64,000 nt of DNA, from positions 1,364,001 to 1,428,000 of the forward strand of contig CAWHXF010000027.1 in the NCBI GenBank assembly GCA_963833195.1. Direction: 5' to 3'. Numbering within the stretch: the first letter of the stretch is position 1; each line of letters starts with the position of its first letter. The position numbers were made by a program, and so were the translations under genes. Positions 16,597-25,103 of the stretch are shown here, one piece after another. This DNA is from Granulosicoccus sp963833195 (lineage in GTDB: Bacteria > Pseudomonadota > Gammaproteobacteria > Granulosicoccales > Granulosicoccaceae). Below the pieces are notes generated by a model that was not told where the DNA came from, made no database searches, and worked only from the letters and a program-made list of their open reading frames with translations.

Positions 16597-17929
16597 CGGT
16601 CGAGCTCAGGTAGCTCTCCATCGAATCGTCCAGCGCATCGACCCAGGGCGTGTGGTGCACGGGCGCCATGGTGCCCGTCATGACGGAGCGGTAGCCGCGG
16701 TCGCGGAAGGTCATGATCCCCCGCTTCTTGTCCTTCTTCCACGCGAAGAAGGCCTCGTTCGCGCCGTCCACGTCGAAGCTCGGGTAGTCGGTCTCGGCGA
16801 TCAGCTCGCGCACGTAGTCGCCCTGGTAGCGAATGGCGGCGTAGTCGTCCTCGAGGACGTCCTCTGCCGCGACGCGCGCCTCGACGTCCGCGCGCATCGC
16901 GGCGGCGTCCGGCAGCGCGATGCGTCCGCGGATCACGTCGCGCACGAACCAGGCCTGGGCGTCGAACATGTTGAACGTGTACCACTGGTCCTGCATGCCG
17001 AGGTAGAAGAGCGCGGGCTCCGGCACGTAGGTGCAGCCCTTGTAGAGGTCCGCCGTGGCGAGCCGGTTCGCGGTGCGCAGCCGCAGCTCGGTCGCCATGA
17101 AGGGGAAGTGATGGCGGTAGCCGGTGCACAGGATGATGGCGTCCACGTCGACGGTGCTGCCGTCGATGAAGCTGCACGTGCGGCCCTGGACCTTCGCGAG
17201 CAGCGGCACCTCGGTCCAGTTGTCCGGCCAGTCGTGGCCCATGGGCGCCGTGCGGTGGCTGACCGTCACCGAGCGCGCGCCGTACTTCCAGCACTGCGAG
17301 CCGATGTCCTCGGCGGAGTAGCTCGTGCCGACGATCAGGATGTCGCGGCCGGCGAACTCCACCGCGTCGCGGAAGTCGTGCGCGTGCAGCACGCGCCCCG
17401 CGAAACCGTCGAGCCCGTCGAAGTGCGGCACGTTCGGCGTCGAGAAGTGACCCGTGGCGACGACGACGTGATCGAAGCGCTCCTCGCGCTCGACGTCCTC
17501 GGCCAGGTCGTGGCTGCGCACGACGAACTTCTCGCCGTCCTTGCGCACCTCGCGCACGGGCGTGCGGAAGCGGATCGCGTCGCGCACGCCCGCCTGCTTG
17601 ACCCGGCCCTCGATGTAGTCGAGCAGCACCGCGCGCGGCGGGTAGGAGGCGATCTGTCGGCCGAAATGCTGCTCGAACGAGTAGTCGGCGAATTCCAGGC
17701 CCTCCTTCGGACCGTTCGACCACAGGTAGCGGTACATGGAGCCGTGCACCGGCTCGCCGTACTCGTCCAGGCCCGTGCGCCAGGTGTAGCGCCACAGCCC
17801 GCCCCAGTCCTCCTGCTTCTCGAAGCAGGTCACCTCGACGCCGCCGGGTTCGGCATCGGACGCGAAGGCGCGCAGCTGTGCCAGGCCCGAGGGTCCCGCG
17901 CCGATGACTGCAACGCGTTTGGTCGTCAT
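16571..17929 (-). CDS. tmm: Trimethylamine monooxygenase (Tmm, bacterial FMO)
   Basis: Tmm oxidises trimethylamine to TMAO using FAD, NADPH and O2. The 452-residue protein has the FAD Rossmann motif VIGAGPSGLAQLRAF near the N-terminus, CFEKQEDWGGLWRYTWRTGLDEYGEPVH, the FMO-type FAGRVLHAHDFRD, the NADPH site ILIVGTSYSAEDIGSQCWKYGA, ILCTGYRHHFPF and the C-terminal MTFRDRGYRSVMTGTMAPVHHTPW. Length and motifs match the Methylophaga/roseobacter enzyme closely, apart from a more variable C-terminus. It leads the leftward tmm-eamA-xre unit and is divergent from the B12 operon. Its product would feed Tdm at position 1. Confidence 0.93.
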   Translation of the reverse strand: MTTKRVAVIGAGPSGLAQLRAFASDAEPGGVEVTCFEKQEDWGGLWRYTWRTGLDEYGEPVHGSMYRYLWSNGPKEGLEFADYSFEQHFGRQIASYPPRAVLLDYIEGRVKQAGVRDAIRFRTPVREVRKDGEKFVVRSHDLAEDVEREERFDHVVVATGHFSTPNVPHFDGLDGFAGRVLHAHDFRDAVEFAGRDILIVGTSYSAEDIGSQCWKYGARSVTVSHRTAPMGHDWPDNWTEVPLLAKVQGRTCSFIDGSTVDVDAIILCTGYRHHFPFMATELRLRTANRLATADLYKGCTYVPEPALFYLGMQDQWYTFNMFDAQAWFVRDVIRGRIALPDAAAMRADVEARVAAEDVLEDDYAAIRYQGDYVRELIAETDYPSFDVDGANEAFFAWKKDKKRGIMTFRDRGYRSVMTGTMAPVHHTPWVDALDDSMESYLSSTGAEASAAR

Positions 17930-18062
17930 GCGATGTTCTCCAGAAGTTCGATGACCGCCGTACCAGTAGAAAACACATTCACTACCGAGTCAAATGCATT
18001 CCTGCGGGGAAACCCCGCAGGCGGCGCACGGCGCTCCCGAACGCGCTACCATCCGCGCCGCG

Positions 18063-18256
18063 ACGCGGTTCCGTGCCGCCCCGGTCATCCGGGGCGCCGG
18101 ATGAAAAGGGAACGGAGTGAGACGCTCCGGCTGCCCCCGCAACTGTAGGTCACGAAGGCGGCTTCACGCATTGCCCACTGGGCCCTCTTGCCCGGGAAGG
18201 GGAAGCCGCCGGTTCCGCTTGGCGGGCCGCGTGACGAGCCAGGAGACCTGCCACGT
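18063..18256 (+). ncRNA. Cobalamin riboswitch (AdoCbl class)
   Basis: The leader upstream of btuB shows the ordered conserved blocks of a cobalamin riboswitch: GTGCC (about 18073), the TGAAAAGGGAA core (about 18101), CTGCCCCCGCAACTGTA (about 18130), CCACTGGG (about 18176), GGGAAGG (about 18194) and the B12-box-like GCCAGGAGACCTGCC (about 18238-18252). It would shut off btuB and the downstream btu genes when adenosylcobalamin is plentiful. The 160 bp between its end and the btuB start could hold the expression platform. Confidence 0.95.
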
Positions 18257-18418
18257 CGCACGTGTGGTTCTCGCCGGACGGGGTGTGTCGGCGCGGCTCG
18301 TCGTGCGTCGCGTTGGCGAACCAGGGGCATGCCCGCCCCTTCGCCCCGCCCGCCCGTCCGCTGCGCTCGCCTGCCCTCTTCCCGGCCCGGCAGCGAGCGG
18401 AAGCGGCAAAGGCGGTAC

Positions 18419-20422
18419 GTGCGACGAATCGGTATCCCCATGCTCGTCGCCGCCCTCGTACCGCTCGGGGGTCCGGGCGCACGCGCGGCAGAACCCGAGC
18501 GCCTCGACCCGCTGGAGATCCGCGCGACGCCCGACGCGGCCCCGCGCACCGGCGAGGTGGTGACGGGCGATCACGTCGGCACGCACGCGCGCATCGACGG
18601 GGAGGCCCTCGAGCGACGCGACGTCGGTCTCGGCGATCTCGTCGCGCGCGAGGCCGGCGTGCAGGGACGCACGAGCGGCGGCTTCGGCAGCTTCTCCACG
18701 ATCACCGTGCGCGCGGCGAGCCCCGCGCAGACCGCCATCCACCTGGACGGCGTGCGCCTGAACAGTGCGGGCGATCCGGTGGTGGACCTCTCGACGCTGG
18801 AGCTCCTGAGCCTCGACGCCGTGGACGTCTACCGCGGCGCGGTGCCGCTGCAGCTCGGCGCGGGATCGATCGGCGGCGCGCTGAACCTGCTCACGCCCGC
18901 GGTGCTGCCCGGCGAGAGCGTCACGCGCCTGCTCGGCGGCGTCGCGAGCTTCGGGACCGTGCGCGGCGAGGTCGCGCACCGCGGCACCCACGGCCGTTGG
19001 GACGTGGTGGCGGCACTGGGCGGTCTGACGAGCGACAACGACTTCGAGTTCGTGGACGGCAACGCCACGCCCCTGAACCCCGACGACGACCGACGCGAGC
19101 GTCGTAACAATGCAGGGGTGGACCGGCTGAACGGTCTCGTGAAGCTCGGGACCGGACACGCCGGCGGTGCGCGCACGGACCTGCTCGTGCAGGCGGGCGT
19201 GCGGGAGCTCGGCGTGCCCGAATGGCGCAACGCGCGCGACAACGAGGCGAGCTTCGACACCGACACGCTGCAGCTCCAGCTCACGCACCGGCGCGATGGA
19301 CCCGGAGAGTGGCGCTCGGCGCACACCGGGTACGCGCACGCCCTCGACAACCGCTACGACGACCGGCTCGGTCAGGTCGGTCTCGGTCGGCAGCTCACCG
19401 ACACGCGTGCCCGCACCCTCGGACTGGACGGCTTCTGGGAGCGTCCGCTGGGTGCGGGGCTTGCGGAGCTGCGCTACGAGCTGCGCCACGAGACGCTGTC
19501 CTCGGACGACGAGCTCGACCGCGACGCGGACCTCGAGGCGGAGCGCCTCGACGGCGCGCTGTCCGCACAATGGAGCTGGTTCAGCGACGACGATCGCTTC
19601 GTCGTCGTGCCGGGTCTGAACCTGCGGGCCGTGGACGACGAGGTCGATCGTCCCGCGAACGCCACCGCCGCCGGTCGGGGGGAGCGCAGCGGCCGTGCGG
19701 TGTCCCCGCGGCTCGGTGTGCGCGCGGACCTGTCCGAGCGCGTCGCGCTCTACGCGAACATCGGGCGCTTCGAGCGCGAGCCCTCGTTCGCCGAGCTCTT
19801 CGTCGACCGGGGGCTGGTGCGCGGCAACCCGAACCTCGGCGCCGAGCGCGGCACCAACGCCGAGATCGGACTGAGCTGGACGCCGCGCCCCGCCCTCGCC
19901 CTGGAGGCTGCGCTCTTCGGCAGCCTCCGCGACGAGCTCATCGCCACCGTATTCGACGCCCGCGGCGTCGGCCGTGCCATCAACGTCGGCGAGGCGAGCA
20001 TCGCGGGGCTGGAGCTCTCGGCCGCCTGGTCGCCCGTGCCCGCGCTCCGGCTGTCCGCCAACGCGACGCTGCAGGACGCGGACATCGTCAGCGACAACGC
20101 GCGGCTCGACGGTCGCCAGATTCCGGGCGAGGCTCGCCGAGCGTTCTTCGCCCGCGCGGGTTGGGCGCCGCACCGCCGATGGCGCACCTGGGTCGAGGTC
20201 GAGGGACGCGACGAGCGCTACTACGACCAGGCCAACTCGCGACGCGCCGACGACGTGCTGCTCGCGAACACGGGCATCGACTGGACGGGAGGGCGGCTGT
20301 CGGCCGCCTTCACCGTGCACAACCTCGGCGACGACAACGTCGAGGACTACAACGGCTTCCCCCGACCGGGGCGCACGTTTGCGCTGACCCTCATCTACAC
20401 CTTCCAGGACCTACCGGCATGA
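18419..20422 (+). CDS. btuB: TonB-dependent vitamin B12 receptor (BtuB-like)
   Basis: This is an outer-membrane cobalamin receptor of about 667 residues. I place the start at GTG 18419, because it lies after the riboswitch and gives a clean signal peptide (RRIGIPMLVAALVPLGGPGARA, then AEPERL). A TonB box follows (LDPLEIRATP). The plug domain carries RTSGGFGSFSTITVRAASPAQTAIHLDGVRLNSAGDP, and the barrel ends in FALTLIYTFQDLPA with a near-terminal aromatic. Many barrel strands alternate acidic and hydrophobic residues. It overlaps the next lipoprotein gene by 4 bp. Confidence 0.88.
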   Translation: MRRIGIPMLVAALVPLGGPGARAAEPERLDPLEIRATPDAAPRTGEVVTGDHVGTHARIDGEALERRDVGLGDLVAREAGVQGRTSGGFGSFSTITVRAASPAQTAIHLDGVRLNSAGDPVVDLSTLELLSLDAVDVYRGAVPLQLGAGSIGGALNLLTPAVLPGESVTRLLGGVASFGTVRGEVAHRGTHGRWDVVAALGGLTSDNDFEFVDGNATPLNPDDDRRERRNNAGVDRLNGLVKLGTGHAGGARTDLLVQAGVRELGVPEWRNARDNEASFDTDTLQLQLTHRRDGPGEWRSAHTGYAHALDNRYDDRLGQVGLGRQLTDTRARTLGLDGFWERPLGAGLAELRYELRHETLSSDDELDRDADLEAERLDGALSAQWSWFSDDDRFVVVPGLNLRAVDDEVDRPANATAAGRGERSGRAVSPRLGVRADLSERVALYANIGRFEREPSFAELFVDRGLVRGNPNLGAERGTNAEIGLSWTPRPALALEAALFGSLRDELIATVFDARGVGRAINVGEASIAGLELSAAWSPVPALRLSANATLQDADIVSDNARLDGRQIPGEARRAFFARAGWAPHRRWRTWVEVEGRDERYYDQANSRRADDVLLANTGIDWTGGRLSAAFTVHNLGDDNVEDYNGFPRPGRTFALTLIYTFQDLPA

Positions 20423-21696
20423 TCGAAACACCCCTTACCGCGCACCGCCCTCGGCTGACGCTGGCGGCCTGCGCGGCCGCCGCCCTGCTCACCGCCTGCG
20501 GCTCGGACGACGACGGCGACGGCGCCTCCGGCGGTACGGTCACGCCGCCCTTCGCGGGCATCGAGGACGGCGACGCGTTCTACGCCTTCGCCTCCGGCGC
20601 CACGCCCTCCTTCGACGCCGGCCAGATCGAGCGCCTCACGGTCGGCGACACCATCGAGCCGAGCGGTACCACGCCCGCCACCGGCTCGGACATCCGCGTC
20701 GCGACCGATGGCACCGATCTCTACGAGATCGGCCGTCTGCAGCTCGATTCCCTGACACGATTTCGAGCCGACGACTTGACCACGCCTGTCTACCAGTACT
20801 CCATCAACGGCGAGGAGACGGCCTCGAATCCCTACGACATCGCGTTCCTGAACGACGAGCGCGCCTACATCGCGCGCTACGGCAGCCCGCTCGTATGGGT
20901 CGTGAACCCGTCCGCCGAGACGGAAGCCGAGTTCAAGCTCGGCGAGCTGGACCTGTCCGCCTACGACGCCGACGGCGTGCCCCAGGCCGTGAACGTCGCG
21001 ATCGTCGACGACAAGCTCTTCGTGCTCATGCAGCGGCTGACCGACTTCGCGCCGGTGCAGACCGGCTACGTGGCGGTCTTCGACACGGCGACCGACCAGG
21101 AGATCGACACCGGCATGGGGCTCGACGGCCTGCTCGGCATTCCGCTGCCCGTCACGAACCCCGAAGGCATGCAGTACGTCGAGTCCACCGACGAGCTGCT
21201 GGTCACCGGTCGCGGCAACATCTTCGGCAACGACGACGTCGCGGGCGACCCGTACCAAGGCGGCGTCGTGTCCATCGACCCGACCACGTACACCGTGGAC
21301 CCGCTGGTGGAGGACGGCACGGCCGCCGACAACGACGGCTTCATCGCCGAGTCCCTCGTCGTCTCGGACGACACCGGCTATGTGCTGACCTACGAGATCG
21401 TGGACCCCGTGAGCTTCGACAGCGAGACCGCATTGCGCCGTTTCGATCCGCGCACCGGCATGATCGAAGAAGGCGTGGTCGCGGGCCTCGAAGGGCGCGA
21501 CCTCGGCACGCTGGCCGTCGACCCCGACGGCACCCTGTGGGTGGGCGAGACCGGCAACGCGCCGGGCTTCATCCTGATCGACCCGGCCACGGACAGCATC
21601 GTGGCCGAGCGCGTGACCACCGAGTTCAACCCGAACGGTCTCGTGTTCGTGCCCATTCCGTCGAACGACGACGACGCGCTCGCGGACCCGCGTTGA
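20419..21696 (+). CDS. Beta-propeller-like lipoprotein in the B12 uptake operon
   Basis: This 425-residue exported lipoprotein has the lipobox LLTACG followed by an acidic linker (SDDDGDG). The rest looks like a YncE/SMP-30-type propeller, with repeats such as RVATDGTDLYEIGRLQLDSLTRF, VWVVNPSAETEAEFKLGELDL, VAVFDTATDQEIDTG and LAVDPDGTLWVGETGNAPGFILIDPATDS. It starts on the btuB stop and precedes btuC by 31 bp, so riboswitch control is expected. The cobalamin link comes from position only; a surface or periplasmic carrier helping BtuB is one possibility. Confidence 0.75.
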   Translation: MIETPLTAHRPRLTLAACAAAALLTACGSDDDGDGASGGTVTPPFAGIEDGDAFYAFASGATPSFDAGQIERLTVGDTIEPSGTTPATGSDIRVATDGTDLYEIGRLQLDSLTRFRADDLTTPVYQYSINGEETASNPYDIAFLNDERAYIARYGSPLVWVVNPSAETEAEFKLGELDLSAYDADGVPQAVNVAIVDDKLFVLMQRLTDFAPVQTGYVAVFDTATDQEIDTGMGLDGLLGIPLPVTNPEGMQYVESTDELLVTGRGNIFGNDDVAGDPYQGGVVSIDPTTYTVDPLVEDGTAADNDGFIAESLVVSDDTGYVLTYEIVDPVSFDSETALRRFDPRTGMIEEGVVAGLEGRDLGTLAVDPDGTLWVGETGNAPGFILIDPATDSIVAERVTTEFNPNGLVFVPIPSNDDDALADPR

Positions 21697-21727
21697 GGCC
21701 ACGGGGGCGAAGCGCGCGCTCCGGGCC

Positions 21728-22732
21728 GTGACGCGGTATCGCCTCCACCTGGGACTCGTCGCCGCGCTCGTCGCGCTCGCGGCGACGAGCCTCATGCTCG
21801 GCAGCGAACCGCTCGATGTCGGATCGACGCTCGCGCGCTGGTTCAGCGAGCCCGATGCCATCGATGTCGTCATCCTGCGCGAGATCCGCCTGCCCCGGAC
21901 CCTGCTCGCGATCATCGCGGGTGCCTCCCTCGGGCTGTCGGGCGCGGCCATGCAGGGCCTGCTCAGGAATCCGCTGGCGAGCCCGGGGCTCGTCGGCAGC
22001 TCGTCCGGCGCGGCGTTCGGCGCGGTGTCGGTGCTGTATTTCGGCGGCGCGGCCTGGCACGCGCAGGCCGTGCCGCTGGCCGGCATGGCGGGCGCGCTGG
22101 TCGCGACCGCGCTCGTCTACGCGCTCGCCGGACGCGGCGCCGGCATCACGACCCTGATCCTCGCGGGCGTCGCCATCAACGCGTTCGCGACCGCCGGCAT
22201 GGCGCTGCTGCTGAACCTCGCGCCCAGCCCGTTCGCGGTGCGCGAGCTCGTGCTGTGGACGCTCGGCGATCTCGCCGATCGCAGCCTGCCGGACATCGGC
22301 ACGCTGCTGCCCTGCACGCTGCTCGGCTGGGCGCTGCTGATCGGTACCGGCCGCGGGTTCGATGCGCTCACCCTCGGCGAGCGCGGCGCGGCGAGTCTCG
22401 GCGTGGATCCGAACGCGCTGCGGGCTCGGGTGCTGATCGCCACGTCCCTGTGCGTGGGCGCCGCGGTCGCCACGACCGGCATGATCGGTTTCGTGGGCCT
22501 CGTCGTTCCCCACCTGCTGCGCCCCCTGGTCGGGCACGAGCCCGGTCGGCTGCTCGGCGTCTCGGCGCTCGGCGGCGCGGTGCTGCTGCTGGCCGCCGAC
22601 ATCGGCGTGCGGCTGATCCCGACGGACAACGCGCTGAAAGTCGGCGTGCTGACCTCGCTCGTAGGCGCGCCCTTCTTCCTGTGGCTGATCCTCGCGGACA
22701 GACGCTCCCGGCCGGCGGCGGACCCGGCATGA
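21728..22732 (+). CDS. btuC: Vitamin B12 ABC transporter permease BtuC
   Basis: This 334-residue FecCD-family permease has about ten membrane helices. Typical motifs are LREIRLPRTLLAIIAGASLGLSGAAMQGLLRNPLASPGLVGSSSGAAFGA and GMIGFVGLVVPHLLRPLVGHEPGRLLGVSALGGA, the latter forming the cytoplasmic coupling region for BtuD. The start codon is GTG, and the gene overlaps btuD by 4 bp. Iron-siderophore permeases share the fold; riboswitch and cobO context decides for B12. Confidence 0.88.
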   Translation: MTRYRLHLGLVAALVALAATSLMLGSEPLDVGSTLARWFSEPDAIDVVILREIRLPRTLLAIIAGASLGLSGAAMQGLLRNPLASPGLVGSSSGAAFGAVSVLYFGGAAWHAQAVPLAGMAGALVATALVYALAGRGAGITTLILAGVAINAFATAGMALLLNLAPSPFAVRELVLWTLGDLADRSLPDIGTLLPCTLLGWALLIGTGRGFDALTLGERGAASLGVDPNALRARVLIATSLCVGAAVATTGMIGFVGLVVPHLLRPLVGHEPGRLLGVSALGGAVLLLAADIGVRLIPTDNALKVGVLTSLVGAPFFLWLILADRRSRPAADPA

Positions 22733-23520
22733 ACAACGCGCCGCTCCTGGCCGCCGTCGACGTCAAGCGCACCGTCGACGGTCGCACCCTCGTCGAGGGT
22801 GCGACCCTGCACGTGCGTGCCGGTGAGCTGGTCGGGCTCATCGGTCCGAACGGCGCGGGCAAGTCCACCCTGCTGTCGGTGCTGGCCGGTCTGGATGCGC
22901 CGCAACGCGGCAGCGTCTCGCTCGACGGCACGCCCGTGCGTGATCTGCCCACCCGCCGGCGCGCGCGCGAGATCGGCTGGCTGGAACAGGTGCAGACCGT
23001 GCACTGGCCCATCAGCGTGGAGCGGCTCGTGGCGCTCGGTCGCCTGCCCCACCTGCACGGCTACGAGAGAGCGGGCGCCGAGGACCGCCGCCGCATCGAC
23101 GCGGCCCTCGCGGCTACCGACTGCACCGCGCTGCGCGCGCGCGCCGTCACGACCCTGTCCGGCGGCGAGCGCACGCGCGTGCTGCTGGCTCGCGTGCTGG
23201 CCGGGGATCCGCGACTGATCCTCGCCGACGAGCCCGTCGCCGCGCTGGACCCCGCGCACCAGCTCCAGACGATGGAGCTGTTGCGCGACTTCGCGCGCGA
23301 GGGCCGGGGTTGCATCGCCGTGCTGCACGAGCTCTCGCTCGCGGCGCGCTGGTGCGACAGGCTGTACCTCATGCACCGCGGCCGCATCGATGCCGAAGGC
23401 GCGCCTGAACAGGTACTGGACGCGCGTCGCCTGCGCGACGTCTACGGCGTGGAAGCCGTGTCCGGGCACGATCAGGTACCGTGGATCGTGCCCGTGCGGC
23501 GCGTGGACGCGTCGCGGTGA
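22729..23520 (+). CDS. btuD: Vitamin B12 ABC transporter ATPase BtuD
   Basis: This 263-residue ATPase has Walker A GPNGAGKSTLLSVLAG, signature LSGGERTRVLLARVLAGDP, Walker B LILADEPVAALD and switch segment AVLHELSLAARWCD. It pairs with BtuC, whose stop overlaps its ATG, and with BtuF, whose GTG overlaps its own stop (GTGA). The tight chain of overlaps implies one translationally coupled transcript. Confidence 0.88.
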   Translation: MNNAPLLAAVDVKRTVDGRTLVEGATLHVRAGELVGLIGPNGAGKSTLLSVLAGLDAPQRGSVSLDGTPVRDLPTRRRAREIGWLEQVQTVHWPISVERLVALGRLPHLHGYERAGAEDRRRIDAALAATDCTALRARAVTTLSGGERTRVLLARVLAGDPRLILADEPVAALDPAHQLQTMELLRDFAREGRGCIAVLHELSLAARWCDRLYLMHRGRIDAEGAPEQVLDARRLRDVYGVEAVSGHDQVPWIVPVRRVDASR

Positions 23521-24479
23521 GCCCGCGCTCCCGCGGCGCGATCGGCGCGTTCGCGATGCTGGCCTGCGTCGCGGCCGCGGCGGAGCCCGACGCGCTACCC
23601 GGCGCTCTGCCCGACGCCCTGCCCGACGCCCTGCCCGACGCCCTGCCCGACGTGGTGTCGATCAATCTCTGCGCGGATCAGTTGCTGCTGGAGCTCGCGG
23701 CCCCCGGACAGATCCGTTCGCTGTCGAAGCTCGCGCTCGAGCCCGCGGCATCGCACCACGTCGACCGGACGCAAGGCATTCCCCTCAACGATGGCAGCGC
23801 CGAGCCCGTGCTCGCGCTCGACCCGGACGTCGTCATCGTCGGGGAGTACTCGGACCGCTACACGGTGCGGCTTCTCGAAGCGCGCGGGCAGACCGTGCGC
23901 ACCCTGCCGATCGGGGACTCGGTGCAGGGCGTGCTGGACAACCTGCAGCTCGTCGGCGACTGGATCGGGCGAGGCGACGCGGCTCGGACGCTCGTCGCAT
24001 CGCTGGAGGCGCGGCTCGCGGCGGTGGCCTCGGCGGACGCGGCGGGCGACGGAACCCGTCCGCCCGCCGCGGCCGTCTACGATCCGAACGGCTACACCGT
24101 GGGTCCGGAGTCGCTGCGCGGAGAGATGCTCGAGCGCGCGGGCTTCGCGAACGTGGCCGAAGCGGCCGGCATCGCGGGCTACGGCAGCCTGTCGCTGGAA
24201 TCGGTGCTGCGGCACGCGCCGGACGTGTTGATCGACTCGCCGTACAGCGCGGGTACCTGGTCGCGCGCGCAGGCGCTCTCGATGCACCCGGCGCTGCGCT
24301 CGCGCGGCCTGGACCCCGAAGTCATCACCCTGGCCAGCGCCGACACGATCTGCGGCGGCCCCTGGACGGTGACGCTGATCGAGCGGCTCGCGGCCGAGCG
24401 CCGCGACATCGAGAGCCGCCCGAACCCGGACCGCGCCGCGCGATCCGGACTCAGAAGTCGATCCCCTTCTGCGCCTTGA
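23517..24479 (+). CDS. btuF: Periplasmic cobalamin-binding protein BtuF
   Basis: This is a periplasmic binding protein of about 320 residues in the FhuD/BtuF class. The GTG at 23517 gives a signal peptide (RGAIGAFAMLACVAAAAEP). It is followed by an odd linker of repeated ALPD units from a 12-bp tandem repeat, then the folded domain: DVVSINLCADQLLLELAAPGQIRSLSKLA, VLALDPDVVIVGEYSD and LESVLRHAPDVLID. The C-terminal lobe ends AERRDIESRPNP. The 3' end overlaps the convergent cobO by 29 bp. Confidence 0.83.
   Translation: MSPRSRGAIGAFAMLACVAAAAEPDALPGALPDALPDALPDALPDVVSINLCADQLLLELAAPGQIRSLSKLALEPAASHHVDRTQGIPLNDGSAEPVLALDPDVVIVGEYSDRYTVRLLEARGQTVRTLPIGDSVQGVLDNLQLVGDWIGRGDAARTLVASLEARLAAVASADAAGDGTRPPAAAVYDPNGYTVGPESLRGEMLERAGFANVAEAAGIAGYGSLSLESVLRHAPDVLIDSPYSAGTWSRAQALSMHPALRSRGLDPEVITLASADTICGGPWTVTLIERLAAERRDIESRPNPDRAARSGLRSRSPSAP
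23592..23651. repeat. 12-bp tandem repeat encoding an ALPD linker in BtuF
   Basis: Five 12-bp units run head to tail. The first is diverged (gcgctacccggc), the second has one change, and the last three are identical (gccctgcccgac). They translate as successive ALPG/ALPD tetrapeptides between the signal peptide and the first beta strand. Unit number could change without a frameshift. Confidence 0.9.
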
Positions 24480-25077
24480 TGCCGTTCCCGAACGCGTGGC
24501 TGATCTCGCGCATCTCGGTGACGGTGTCCGCCGCATCGATCAGCGCCTGCGGCGCATCGCGCCCCGTCGTGATGACGCCGGTGCGCGTGGCCCGCTCGGC
24601 GATGCCTCGCACCACGGCACCGGCGTCCAGGTAGTCGTAGCGCAGCGCGATGTGTATCTCGTCGAGCACAACGAGATCGAAGTCGCCTGAGCCCATCAGC
24701 TCCGCGGCCTTGTCGAAGGCGGCGGTGGCGGCCGCGACGTCGCGCTCCCGGTCCTGCGTCTCCCAGGTGAAGCCTTCGCCCATCACGTGCCACACGAGCT
24801 CGTCGGGGAAGCGCGAGTAGAACTGCTTTTCGCCCGTCTTCCACGTGCCCTTGATGAACTGCACGATGGCCACGCGCTGACCCCAGCCGAGCGCGCGCGC
24901 CACGACGCCGAACGCGGAGCTCGACTTGCCCTTGCCGTTGCCGGTGTGCACGAGCACCAGCCCGCGACCCGGATCGCCGGTCTCGGCCACCTTCGCGCGC
25001 TGCACCTTCTTCAGCTCGCGCATGCGTGCGGCGTGCGCCTCGGGGTCGTCGTCGGCGGGCGTCGTGGCGTCGTTCAT
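24451..25077 (-). CDS. cobO: Cob(I)yrinic acid a,c-diamide adenosyltransferase (CobO/BtuR)
   Basis: This 208-residue enzyme adds the adenosyl group to cobalamin or corrinoids using ATP. The P-loop HTGNGKGKSSS is at residues 44-54, followed by VARALGWGQRVAIVQFIKGTWKTGEKQF, GEGFTWETQDRERD, LVVLDEIHIALRYDYLD and VITTGRDAPQALIDAADTVTEM. It runs leftward and converges on btuF. It would adenosylate imported B12, which in turn feeds the riboswitch. The frame stays open far upstream through the cobC/cbiB remnants; the natural ATG is at 25077. Confidence 0.92.
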   Translation of the reverse strand: MNDATTPADDDPEAHAARMRELKKVQRAKVAETGDPGRGLVLVHTGNGKGKSSSAFGVVARALGWGQRVAIVQFIKGTWKTGEKQFYSRFPDELVWHVMGEGFTWETQDRERDVAAATAAFDKAAELMGSGDFDLVVLDEIHIALRYDYLDAGAVVRGIAERATRTGVITTGRDAPQALIDAADTVTEMREISHAFGNGIKAQKGIDF

Positions 25078-25103
25078 GGCGGCATTGCTTCGGTGTTCTC
25101 GCG

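Noticed and set aside
14919..18060. Genomic-island boundary with integrase or direct att repeats near the methylamine cluster
   Set aside because: No integrase, tRNA or matching flanking repeats seen, and base composition matches the rest of the window.
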